Below, in pieces: positions 1 to 11,771 of a stretch of DNA of 64,000 bases. This DNA is from Nymphaea colorata. Its lineage: Eukaryota > Streptophyta > Magnoliopsida > Nymphaeales > Nymphaeaceae. Location: the NCBI RefSeq assembly GCF_008831285.2, contig NC_045139.1, positions 35,437,706-35,501,705 of the forward strand. The letters are read 5' to 3'. Numbering within the stretch: position 1 is the stretch's first letter; each line of letters opens with the position of its first letter. The notes beneath the pieces were generated by a model. That model was not told the DNA's origin, did no database searches, and saw nothing but the letters and a program-made list of their open reading frames with translations. Both the position numbers and the translations under genes were made by a program.

Positions 1-510
1 TAAATAATAGCATGCACGACACTCAAGTTGAATGATATATTATAAAATCACCGAAGTTTTGAAATAGCTCTATAGCTCTAAATCTTGAACGGGATCACTG
101 GTAGCTCTAAATCTTGAACGGGATCACTGATAGATCTAAATCTTGAATTAAATAACATGCACGACACTTAAGTTAAAAGATATATTATAGAATCACCGAA
201 GTTTTGAAATAGCTCTAAATCTTGAACATCACTGAAGTTTTGAAATAGCTTAGCTCTAAATCTTGAATTAAATAGCATGCACGACACTTAAGTTAAAGGA
301 TATATTATAGAATCACCGAAGTTTTGAAATAGCTCTAAATCTTGAACGTATAGGATCACTGAAGTTTTGAACTGAAGTTTTGAAATAGCTCTAGCATGCA
401 TGACACTCAAATTGAAGGATATATTGTAGAGAAATAGCTATAAATCTTGAACGTATAGGATCACCGAAGTTTTGAAATAGCTCTAAATCTTGAACGTAAA
501 CGTAAGGGGT
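1..510. repeat. Degenerate tandem repeat (satellite-like), about four units
   Basis: A block containing GCATGCACGACAC recurs near positions 8, 155, 274 and 394. Each copy is followed by an AT-rich stretch, then ATCACCGAAGTTTTGAAATA and GCTCTAAATCTTGAAC. Units are about 120-145 bp, with internal partial duplications of the GAAGTTTTGAAATAGCTCTAAATCTTGAAC part. The array starts at or before the window edge, so its full size is unknown. No coding potential is seen. Confidence 0.85.
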
Positions 511-1922
511 GGTTTCACCTTTCACGAACCACCAACTACTTTTAAAAAGTTCCATAAGTTTAGAGGACCTTGTAAAACCCCACCTCAAGACTGTCATAGG
601 GAAAGATATTAGTCAGGCCAACTTAAAGTTCTTTTGGTTGTTTTCCAGGGGGTTGGTACAATAATTGGTTGTTTTCCAGGGGGTTGGTACAATAATTAAG
701 GTGAGAACTGTTAGCCAATTAATTTCTATTTCAAATTTTCGAAGCTCTTAGTCATTGACGTACAAGCTCAAGCACATTAGAGGCAACACTTCAATACGCT
801 GAAAACAAAAACAAACTTAGTATCTTAAAAACACAAGGATTGAGTGAGAATTACCACTCTCCTCTAAGCAATACAATGAAATATTCCTTCTACTCACTCA
901 AAAAGTGCCATCGCAATTATAACATAAATACAAAATGTGGTACTGATTTCCTAACTGTGGTAAATGATTCAACAGTGAAGGTTCCTTGCGGACAAGTCAT
1001 GCTTTATATATAGCCTGATTGATCCATCAATCAGATCAAAATTTGGTCCTAGAAACTCATTTAGATGCTATATATCCTGGAGGTTTTAGCAATGTCTATG
1101 TACAGTGGTGTATAATTGTTGGGTGTACAGTGGTGTGCCGCATCTCAATCCCTTGTTGTTGAGCTAGGCGAGTGGACCTCCAAAACAGACTTTGCAACAC
1201 AAATGGGGCCTAGGCAATCCAAAAATAGCAAAAAAAGAAGAGAGGAAGAGAAGAAAACGGAGGGAAAAGGGACAAAGAAAGCTAGCAGAAAAACAAAGCT
1301 TGAAAGGTTGAAGGAGAAAAAAATGGATGCGGAAAAAGTTTTGAGAAATTCACAAAACCCTGTGCAACTTTTAATATATTTACGAGGAACTGCCAACGTT
1401 TGGAAAACTAAAAATAGTAGCCTGTATCTATCAAATAATCTTAAACACATGCTTCGATAATTAAAAACATAACATTTTAAAGAACTGCCTCACCCTTAAA
1501 AAGGTACATATTCCTTTAGGTTTTGACAGCCTACATTCCACTAATTATGCAAACATGTTTATATCACCACACTGTTCACATTTATACTGCACATTATTTA
1601 TTGTCGGCGTCGGCGTGTTGATGTAAATGGTGTCACCACATTGTTTGCTTGCAAGACATGCCTGCATGCAACGACACATCTCTAGCTATATTTACAGGGG
1701 GCACACCTTCATCCCATTAGCTGATTCCCCATGACAAAATCTCAACGGGTAGATCTGTTGATCTTTAAGTAACGATATGTACTAGCAGGTAGAAAGAAAA
1801 CAGAGACAGACCAAAGATTCAGAAAACGGAGAAAAGGAAACCCCCCACTCTGCTTCTCAAAAGGTAGTATGAATCCCACCTTGCAGAATCAACCAAGGAC
1901 TGCTGGAGATGGAGAGCTAGAG
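511..1922. other. Intergenic spacer downstream of PDHB
   Basis: No gene is supported here. A 31-bp direct repeat containing TTTTCCAGGGGGTTGGTACA occurs twice in tandem at about 634-695. A lysine-rich open frame at 1116-1460 is purine-biased, has an equally long open frame on the opposite strand and no recognisable domain, so it is not called. The part next to 1923 should hold the 3' UTR of the minus-strand PDHB gene. Confidence 0.7.
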
Positions 1923-4900
1923 CTAACCAACATCTAGTTGCCTCTTCACCACACGTACAATGTCGTCAACCTGCTTACCATTCACATTTTAGTAAAAATG
2001 TTGGATTTCTATCCTCCATGGTCCAATAACTCTTAACAGCAAGCTTGAGCATTTTATTCTCATGTGCCAGAATTTCTCCTTCATTTTTCTGTAAGGACAA
2101 GAATTCGTAGATAAACGAGGCTTATTTTAAAGCTATTCAGTGTCATACCTGGGGAAGAGCAATCCTTTCCAGATTAGCTGCATATGGCATGGGCACATCG
2201 GCCCCGCCAACTCTAAGCACTGGTGCATCAAGGTGATCAAAGCACTCCTCCATCACCGATTGACTGTTTCAGGATAAGGAGAAATGAATATGAGAAATTT
2301 TGTGCAACTTATGAACTGATAAGCTTTTGCCAAAGAAACACACAAACCCAATTTCTGCAGAGACACCACACTGCGGGAAACCTTCTTCAACAGTAACAAG
2401 CCGATTGGTCTTCTTGACAGATGCAAAGATGGTTTCTCTATCAAGTGGCCTTATTGATAGCAGATTTATGACCTGAGCAAGACATCAATATACTTCATAA
2501 AGAATATGACAACTTCTGCATTCAAGTCGATGGCAGTCAGCTTTTACCTCTGCACTGATCCCTTCCTTGGAAAGTATATCTGCAGCCTGCAAAGTAGCCA
2601 GAAGGTTTTTTTATTTTTTTCCCCTAACTTGCAATTCATGTTCTCAGGAAGTGTAAAGAAGCAACACCTGATCATAATAACAAAACCTAACCATACAAAT
2701 ATCTTATTCCAGAATTACTTGCATGAAGCAGTCCCAAACACATAAGTGCATGTGTGTGTGTATATATATACAGAGAGAGAGAGAGAGAGAGAGATTGGCC
2801 TTGAGATACTATTCCAGGGGTTAATCATAAAGAAAGAGGTTTACCTGAGAAAATATCAAGAAATTATGACAAATAACAAACAATACAAAGATCAGGATTG
2901 GGAATTCAAGGAATAAGAACATATTTAGCTTCAAAGGAAACATTTTGTAATCTAGAAGTAGCAAAATAAAGAAAAGTGTTACGCTTGTAACAGTACTTCA
3001 ACTATGATATAAGGGCTCGGTGGCTCATTCCAGACAAAATCATTCTTTTGCCAGCTTTTTGTAATAGTGACATATTGTTCCCCCTTTGGTTCCAGCTTAA
3101 TTTTATCACCATATACCATAAACAAAATATTTGGAGAAGTTAGCAAATGAGCTTAATCAGAAGGACTTCATCATATGATTAAACAGCTATTCTTGTTCAG
3201 ACCAAAAATAATATCATACCAGGAAAGAGAGACACTAGCCCATCTGATACAACTTATATCAGATGACATTGTGTTGCAGAAAACCTTTCTCATGAAGATA
3301 GATTGATATCAAAAGGCGAAGCAATTTCAACATGAAAAGTAGAATAAAATTTACTACGAGTATTGGACTATAGGAAAAGAAAACATTTAATGTGTTGTCC
3401 ACTTACCAACTAGAATTCAGCTGATTCCGTTGTAAACAAAACATGTTGTAGCCATGCGCACTCTGCCTATAAAAAGCTTACAAGTACAAATGCAAACTAA
3501 ACGAATAGATGGAGCCATAAAAGTAAATCCAACTAGAGAAGATATAAGAATCAGCTTTACCCCATTTATGAAGCACTAAAAAATTGTTGTAAAAGCATGT
3601 GGGGATGCACCTAACAGTCTAATCTAATGTTCTACAGGCATACATGGGATGAACAGGCAACGACATTATCATTCAGAAAAGAAAAAAGCAGACTAACCTG
3701 AAGTGCATAACTGACCATCTTAGAGAAAGATGTAATAGTCACATGGTCTCCAGACCGTTCTATCTGCCAAATGAAATATTAGTTTGAGTAACCAACATGG
3801 ATATTTTCTTTAGTACAGCAAAAAGGTACCTTAGCTTTTCCAATTGGAAGACAGAAATTAGAATCAAGGGCTTCCTCTGAAACAGGAAATGTTTCACCAT
3901 ACCTGCATGAGAACGTAATTACAAGATTCTACAATCAGCATCATGTCAGAAGCTGATGAAGATTTTCTTCCAATATACTTAGCCTAATACATACAACAAT
4001 TCATTTTCCAGAAAAACAACAGGATCTGGGTCCCTAATGGCAGCTTTTAGCAGCCCTCGAGCATCTACTGATGAGTAAGGAGCCAGCACCTTAAGTCCAG
4101 GACAAGTTCCATACCAACCGGCATAACACTGCAAATAAAATCAACTGAATACTACCCACAGTGATAGTTTCATTGTAATCAAATGCATGACAAAAACGAG
4201 CCATCAGTCATCAGAATATTAATGCAATGTAACAGAGAAGTAGAGCAAAGAAGAAAGACAACCGCATCTCAAGAGAAAAAAAGCAAAATCAAATGATCAA
4301 ATTTAATGAATGGTGTCAAGTATTGGCAAGTGGCAACAAACCAGGTCCATTTTCAATCTCCTCTACAATGTAAACCGCCAAAGGAACTCAAGGAAATAGT
4401 TAGGCAAGAAACCTAGACTACAGCAGGCACAAGGATTGACGGGATCTTATGGGACAGGATTTGACAGAGGACCATGATGAGTTCCAAATCCAAGCTACAT
4501 GTAGCTCCATCCCCAGTTGCAGACTTGCAGTCAATAACACATCTATCTGAAGGACGAATTGGCTGTTAACATAGGTAATGAAAGAAAACGAAGCACAAAG
4601 TGTCAAACAATGACCAAACCTGAGAGTGTTGAGAACCAACACCAGCAGCAGCCCCGTTAGGTCCTCTGAAGACAATTGGTACAGATATTCCACCTCCAGA
4701 CATATAAAATGATTTTGCAGCAGAATTGATTATATGATCTATAGCCTACAGAAAAATGGTAAACAATTCAAAAGTTCCGTGAACATATGAACTGGAAGGT
4801 CCAAATACTCAGAACAAGAAGTTTTCATATAATATCCTGAAAGTGCCAAAAATTTTGCAGCAACAGATATTGGACCGAAAGGAGGCCAGAATTCAGGTTT

Positions 4901-7900
4901 TCTTGTCAGCAACATTATAATAATTCCCAGGTTCTACCAGTCAGATGCAGATTTATTAGCAATACTAACAATCAAGATGAAATAAGTTCCTTTTCAATTA
5001 ATAACAACAGGAGAAAATGTTCACATGGAAAAAAAGAGAAATTGCATCATCTTTGCTTCCCATAAATGGATCCATAACTTGGAAAGAAGACATCAAATAT
5101 CTAAGCAGTTTGTATTGGTCAACTAGTCGGTACTAAACAGAGATGCATCACAGATAAGGGTGGGCATCGGGCCGGGCCGGGCCGGCCTGGTAAAGGCCGG
5201 CCCGATCCGGCCCATCAGGCCAGGCAGCCCGGGTCTCGTGCCCGTTTTAAAATAAAAAATAATTTTTTAATCATAAATAATTTTTTAAATATAAAATATA
5301 TTTATTAATAATAAATATATATTATTAAAACAAAAAAATTAAAAAATATATATATTTTAAACATAAACGGGCCGAACCGGGCCGGGCCGGCCCACCGGCG
5401 GCCCGGCCCGACGCCCACCCTTAATCACAGAACTTGACAACCTCAATGTATAGAAAATCAGCATTGATGAACCCAAAAACCATATAAGTTGACGTTTTGG
5501 TTGCAAAAAGAGCTATCATATAATTACGGATGCAACAGTAATATGGAGGGGTTAAAATCCCAATGCATAGAAATCGCTCGGGACTAGTCTCACATCTATT
5601 ACATTTATAGTGAATGATGCACATGCCTAGAGCTGATTACTTCTTGTGCCATGATTCATAGCCCATTTTCTGTAACAAAAAGCCAAAGCCTATGGATTGA
5701 GATCCACATGACTAGGTGCTCAGGTAACTTCAGAGAGAAGTCTATAAAAGGAGACCGCATGGGACCCCTGAAAAAGATGTGTGTGCATGTATTTGTATAT
5801 GTATATGTACATGTATACATATATGTCTACGTATATGTATATGTATATGTACATGTATATGTATATGTATATAGATATGTATATATGTGTGTTATTCAAC
5901 AAATAACATCTGTTTTGCAAAGGTGAAAATAGCATTTTCAGGTACAACTTGGCAACATGGATGACCAACATGTAGGAGCTGAATCATCATTCGACATGTT
6001 CCAATGCAGGCAAGAGGGCCGGATAGAAATATCTAAGTTACATCAAGAGCTTAAAGTACATCCCACAAATTAAATTAACAAATAAGTGAGATCCATCAAA
6101 CAAATACCAAGGTTTGGTCAAAATAATTTTTCTGTAACATGGGATCTGCTGTGATGCATGTTAGCTATTGCATGATGTCTACTAGAGCTTGGGTATTGCA
6201 TTAATCCCAATTTTTTCAACTGCTTAATTCATTTTTTACTTCACAAATAGGTAGGTCCCATGAAAGGCATCCTTTCTAAGTACCTCCACCAAGAAAATAT
6301 AGACTGAGGTATACATCAAGCACGTCTACTCATAAAATATATAGAGCTCAGTCTGGAATCAACTGGTGGGCATTTCAGGAACTATGTACATGAAAGGCCA
6401 AACTGAAGGGAAGAAAACCTAGGATCATGCTTCATCTTAATTTCAATAAGAAGAAAAAAGGAAAGGAAAAAACAATACATATGAGCAAAACAAGATGACA
6501 TAATCTTAACCTGCATAGAGAAATTAAATGTCATAAACTCCACAACAGGACGTAGACCATAAAGTGCTGCCCCAATACCAATTCCAGCAAAGCCAGCCTG
6601 CAAGTGATGTCATAAGACTTTTGGGAACAATTATTAGATGCTTTCAGATGAAGTGACATTGTTTGAAGATCAGTGAGAAGGTGGCAGGACATACCACCAG
6701 TCAAAACTGCTAAATAAGATGCACATGAGTTACCTCCGTGATAGGGGTATCAAGGACTCTATCAGGACCATACTTCTGAAGAAGGCCTTTGGAAACCTAT
6801 ATACAGAACCACTGTAACTTGTAAAGTCACTTGCACTAAAGAAGAAATCATCTGTCATATGCATGCATAAGCTTTATGGATATGTAAACAAACAAACAAA
6901 TAAATAAATAAGCATAAATGTATTGACACACTAATTGTATCTAACCTTGTATGCTCCCTGATACTCACCAACCTGTGAACAAGGATTTTACATTAGTCCA
7001 AACATTATCAGAATATTTCAGATACTCACAAACCTTGTTGCATAAGCTAATACCTCCTCGCCCATCAAAAAAACTTTGGAATCTGCAGCCATCTCTTCAT
7101 CAAGTGCAGAGTTGAGAGCATCCCTAATTGTCATCTGTAATAAATAAAACAAAAGTTTAAAGTCAACATTGGAATCTTAGTTGCTTTTAGAATTAATATT
7201 TGTATGAAAATTTTCATAAGACGTGGCACAGGCCTTGAAACCAAATTAACATAAAAATTTGCCTAAAAGTGCTCCCATTTTCCTCAATGGAGAAAATTGT
7301 CCATGTAAAACTAAGCAATTTGTATATGGACATTTACATTTTGGACAAAACTTTTTCCCTAGTTCCAGATGTACTGTCATTCTTCTTTCCATATGAGACT
7401 CAAAGATGAAAAGACTATTAAATGATGCTAGACATACTATAAGTAGTGGATAGGAGAAAAACAAGGACACTGTGTGGACTTTGAGAAAAAATGAAAAAAA
7501 AAAAAACCAAAGCATACATAAATATTTAAAAACGTCCTCAACACTAGATACAGGAGAACGAAAACCATAGACATGCATGCATCAGCTTGTTGACAAGGGT
7601 GATCAATCTTTACAAGAACGAGGATCTGGATAACAGCCAGAGCTTCATAAGATCATCTAATTTTGGGTGTCAGACAACCATTAAGAGGCTTTCTGTGAAT
7701 AATGTACATAAAAAACCAAATGAGATAGACAAAGCTCTTCACATCCAAGCAATTAAGACTTGAAAGTGAAGAGCATGTCAAACTGAGCAGATTGGAGATG
7801 AGATCCAATAATCAACAAACTATTGAAGATCGGAGAACTATATTTATAACAATAAAACTACTACTTTTATCATTGACCAAACATTTTCCACATTCAAGTC

Positions 7901-8621
7901 TAAATTCCCACCACCAGTTGGCACATAATCTCGGCCACTTTGCAGTACCTCTCTCTCTCTTTTCTTTTTTTTTCAATTATTACCTGTAGAACTGTGACTT
8001 GTTCAGTAGACTTGCAGGTTCCTTCATGAATGATTTGCTCATGTAATGGTTGATATTTTTTAAATGTTACGTATTCATACAACATGTAATTTATGTTTCA
8101 CAACTTCTTAATTTCTTCAATAGATTCTTACTCCGTTCCACCATGTGAACTTTGGGCATTGCAAGTTGTACAGTTCTTTCAAATAACAGATTTTTCTGTC
8201 AACATGATGCCCTGAGCAGTAAATAAAAAATGAGGCAGAAAAGATTTCACACGCAACATAGTGAAATAAAATGTGCAACAAGAGAAACTCATCATACCGT
8301 TTTTGCAGCACCAGAGAAACTCTTTTGTAGCATAGTCTCAGGAAAAACCTTGCATAAGGACTGCACGTGGGTCTGCAGGAATAACCAGGCAACTACTGTT
8401 TATACACATATACAGAAAGTGGTAGCCTTATGTTATGCTAAGTTCACCAATCTTTGTTGACAGATGCATAAAGATGCACGCAAATTAACAACAAATAAGA
8501 ATAGCAACGGTTCCTGTTAACGTAAGTTCACTAAGACAAACGGACAAGTCATTATTACCACAGTCGAAACTGTACTAGAGAATCCAGCGAGCGGAACTTT
8601 TTGCACGACTCTCCCCAACAT
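1923..8621 (-). CDS. PDHB: Pyruvate dehydrogenase E1 component subunit beta, mitochondrial (14 exons)
   Basis: E1 beta pairs with E1 alpha in the mitochondrial pyruvate dehydrogenase complex, which decarboxylates pyruvate with thiamine diphosphate. Exons, in order: 8559-8621, 8298-8372, 7054-7134, 6946-6972, 6734-6796, 6511-6597, 4620-4745, 3995-4128, 3830-3902, 3698-3763, 2548-2586, 2348-2472, 2149-2263, 1923-1970. All introns are GT-AG and all phases join, giving 373 aa, a normal length for plants. Residues 1-46 look like a mitochondrial presequence. The catalytic part then begins [15 protein letters not shown]. It carries [13 protein letters not shown] (TPP-side Glu), [54 protein letters not shown] and [24 protein letters not shown]. 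Odd points: NLLSIRPLD and [14 protein letters not shown] differ from the usual plant NLRSIRPLD and FPQHGVGAEICASV, and the C-terminus ends KRQLDVG. Large introns (1.1-1.8 kb) carry repeats. Confidence 0.96.
2587..3697 (-). other. Intron 10 of PDHB (1.1 kb) with compound microsatellite
   Basis: This intron lies between the exons ending at 3698 and starting at 2586. It is AT-rich and non-coding. A compound microsatellite (TG)n-(TA)n-(GA)n sits at about 2751-2793. No other structure was recognised. Confidence 0.85.
5155..5423. mobile_element. hAT-type MITE (269 bp) inside PDHB intron 6
   Basis: The ends are imperfect terminal inverted repeats. The left end reads TAAGGGTGGGCATCGGGCCG and the right end, on the minus strand, TAAGGGTGGGCGTCGGGCCG. 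Both flanks carry the identical 8-bp target duplication ATCACAGA (5147-5154 and 5424-5431), the length typical of hAT superfamily insertions. GC-rich ends of about 80 bp, full of GGCCGG words, enclose an extremely AT-rich core of about 110 bp. No transposase is encoded, so it is non-autonomous. It lies in the 1,765-nt intron between exons 6511-6597 and 4620-4745. A related copy lies at 48559-48839. Confidence 0.92.
5779..5890. repeat. (TATG/TATA)n microsatellite in PDHB intron 6
   Basis: Alternating purine-pyrimidine repeat of GTATATGTATATGTACATGTATA type. The open frames on both strands here, runs of Tyr-Val or Tyr-Ile, are artefacts of the repeat. Confidence 0.9.
7135..8297 (-). other. Intron 2 of PDHB (1.16 kb)
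   Basis: This intron separates the presequence exons from the first catalytic-domain exon. It is AT-rich with a pyrimidine-rich stretch near 7950-7980. No repeat family or embedded gene was recognised, and the short open frames here lack any conserved motif. Confidence 0.8.
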
Positions 8622-9229
8622 CGTTCTTCTGCTTCAAAACTCAAGAAGAAGAAGAATAAGAAGAAAACAGACATTTATGTAAGTGCCTCGAGTCAGACAT
8701 CTAACAATGGCGTTACAAGAGAAAAAAAAACCCACTCCAGTCTTCAGCTATTTCACATGAAAGCTCCATGAAAACAAAAAATCGATGTAAACAACAGTAG
8801 GCCAAAGAGAAAACGCCCTCATCAGTCATCACCATCTACATACGAGGAGGTATCAGTGTGTTCACAGTTGTGCTGCCCTGCCGCAACGTTGAAGCTAAGT
8901 GTGGTTCCTACCAGATGGGTGGAGCTGTAATGGTGATAAGAACTCCCGACTTTCTCAGCATACAAGAATGTGAATTTACGTGCAAGAGCAGACGCCTTCT
9001 TTTAAGCATAGTGCTGTTGAAATCTAGACGGCTTCTGTTTATCTTTTCACATATAAAAATCACTGCCTTCCTGCCTCTTTTCAGCTGCTGCGACTTCTGG
9101 CATCACCGTTTTTGACACTTCCCCTGCCACTTGGACACAACATCGTTCAGTAGAAGCCACTTGGCACGGCGCCTTTCAGTCACGGGGCATTGAACACCTC
9201 CGTTTGACAAGAAGCTGGACTCATGCCGA
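8622..9229. other. 5' flank of PDHB
   Basis: This stretch should contain the PDHB 5' UTR and promoter, read leftward. No clear TATA box or named element was recognised, and no other gene is supported. Confidence 0.5.
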
Positions 9230-9560
9230 TCCAACACCAAAAACTGAAACTTGCGGCTCAGTCTAATATTTATAACTTGAGTTCGAACTTGATCCGGTTT
9301 AATTAAATTTAAAATATATATTTAATATAAAATAATATGTAAATATAATTAATTCTAATAAAATATTATAATTATATATATAAATAATAAAATATATATT
9401 AAAAATATAATTAGGCCACTCGAACTTATCGGGCCTACTCGGATCGATCCGATAATTGATTGGGCTGACTTGGTGCCATTTTTTCCAACGTCGAGCTCAA
9501 ACTTGAGTTGGATCGAGTATCAAGTACCCACAAGCGGCTCAACCCCGACCCGATGCCCAT
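9230..9560. repeat. Degenerate GC-edge/AT-core repeat
   Basis: An AT-only core (about 9300-9410) is bordered by segments with GATCCAAC, GAGCTC and CGATCCGA words, ending CCCGACCCGATGCCCATG. The right edge, read on the minus strand, is CATGGGCATCGGGTCGGGG. It resembles the ends of the hAT-type MITEs at 5155 and 48559. The left edge is not a convincing inverted match and no target duplication was found, so this may be a truncated relative. Confidence 0.4.
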
Positions 9561-11724
9561 GAAAAACACTATACATTGGTTCACCAAGCTCCATTGCAAA
9601 ATCTATGATTTAATAGTCTTAGATTAAACATAATATTCATACTTAGAACCTCTATTTTATTTTTTTGACAAAAATATTAGGTTTAGGATAAGAGAGAGGG
9701 CCTGATCTTTATCTACGGTTTTCAAATTTTAAGAATTTCTAATGGGAGACAACCAAACACAACCTTAACCTTATGCTCCCAAGATTTTGGTTTTGTTTAG
9801 GGTCTTGGTTAGACTGAAGTTATGTCGTGTTTGTCACCATTTATAGTTGAATTACAGATAAATAACACACTAAAATGTAAGTTTTCACGCGTCAGTGAAA
9901 CCATCTTTTCTTGTTGTGGTTGCCGGCACGATCATGATTTACTTTGTTCTCAGTCCTTTCTCTTTGCATGGTAGGTCCAGTAACTATGTTCGGTTTCCAT
10001 GCAGTTGCAGAAATTGATCAAAATAGATGTTTTTCGATTGTCTAATTTGCAGGTTAAATCGCTAAAATCTTATGAAACTTTTCTGCTTGTTGAGTTCTTT
10101 GTATTTCTGAATTATATTATCCAAACAAAGTTGATACAAGTTGAACGCAGTAAATGATTTTCTGCTTGCTTTGGCATTGGATCCTGATGATTGATGAAGG
10201 TCTACCATTACAGATATGTGCATGCTCTTTAAAAGTTTCCATGAGAAGTAAATTCTATGCATTTGGGTCCTGTAACATGTTTCATACATTACCCATTCAT
10301 CATTTCTCGTTTCATGCATTTAAATCACCCGCCTGGTCGAGAGACTTCATATCTTGCTAGTTTTCTCCCCAAAAAAAGAAGTATCACTTATAGTTTTAGT
10401 AACTATCATCATAAGGAGAACAAAAATGAAGAAGAAACGACGAATCATAGCTAGAATGGATACTTGTTCACTTCCCTACAAAAGGGTAGATACACCTGCT
10501 ACATCCCACTAAGCCAACTTTCCATTAGAAGGTCCGGAGATCGAATCCCAGCGTCGCCACTTGCACTTTGAGCTTCTCGGAGGCTAGGAAGCGGACTTGA
10601 CCGCAAGGAGACGGGGGCTCTCCTGCGAAGAAGAACAATGGTGGTAACATGAACGCACATTCAACATTGCAATTGGTGCCCTCGTCAATAGCCTCAGCCT
10701 CTTGAACCTGTCCTTGGCCGCCGGCGGCGACTTCTTTGTTTGGTCCTGCATGTTGACGATCACGGAATCAACGGCCGAAAATGGTCAAACCAGAAAATTA
10801 GCTCTTGTTTTGAACACTGTGCATTTTGCATGAGCCTAGCTGGTCAGACCCACTACTGGCAATTTTGTTCCAGACTAAGTTGAGATGCGGTAGGTTCGAA
10901 CCCACTGTGCCAACAGGTTTGAACCAACTCTTGGACTATAGCCCCAGAGAGAGAGAGCAATTGGCAAGGTCTAAGAAAAGGGTTTCCTTTTTTGGTTTAT
11001 GCAATAGGTTCCTCATCTTTATTCTTAATAATACTTTTTAACTCTTTCGTCACCGATATGCACGTTGAAACGTGAAGGGGCAGCACCCTGAGATACCAAA
11101 GTATGCCTGATACCCTATAGAGATGAGAAGTTGGATGAGAGCTTCAGCTTTCTGCCTAGCAGTGAAAAACTCGCTCACCCAGAACTCATGGCAGTGGGAG
11201 AAAAAAAATTCTGATGATCATCCTTATATGATTAAAATAGGTGAGACATGAGCACTAGAGCTAGGACAAAAAAGAATATGTCTTTGTAAATGGAAAATAA
11301 ATGGGGACTGGAAAGCAAATTTTCTCAGAGGGATTTAAGGACGTGTTTGACAGGCGGAAACATTATTTCCCCTGCGAGAAGGAGGCGAAGAATCAAGAAT
11401 GTCCTTCCCTAATCAATTGTGTTTTTTTTTTTTTTCTTTCTCCACAAAGCTATAGTTACCGTGGTTGTGGGTGTTGCAGAACCATTGCTTCCTTTCCTTT
11501 CATGAGACGATTCACCATCGGTATGCCTGTAATCGCCTGCAACAATGGCAACAAAAGTTTGTGAAATGCGCAAACTATCCACTTAGAGAATTCAAATGAA
11601 GTACATATTAGCATTAATTCTTTCTAATTTATTATGTCTGAATCATGTTAAATAAATACCGTAGAAATGCGAATCATGCTGAGAGTGAACCGATACTTTG
11701 TACAAGATAAATGTGGAAGGATGG

Positions 11725-11771
<47 letters not shown>

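Noticed and set aside
6-405. Possible CRISPR-like regular spacing of repeats
   Set aside because: Plant nuclear context, units are fully tandem without unique spacers, and there are no cas genes.
1116-1460. Lysine/glutamate-rich 114-aa open frame
   Set aside because: Purine-biased low-complexity sequence, an equally open frame on the other strand, no domain, no splice partners.
5651-5971. Open frames rich in Tyr/Val/Ile on both strands
   Set aside because: They are translations of a TATG/TATA microsatellite inside a PDHB intron.
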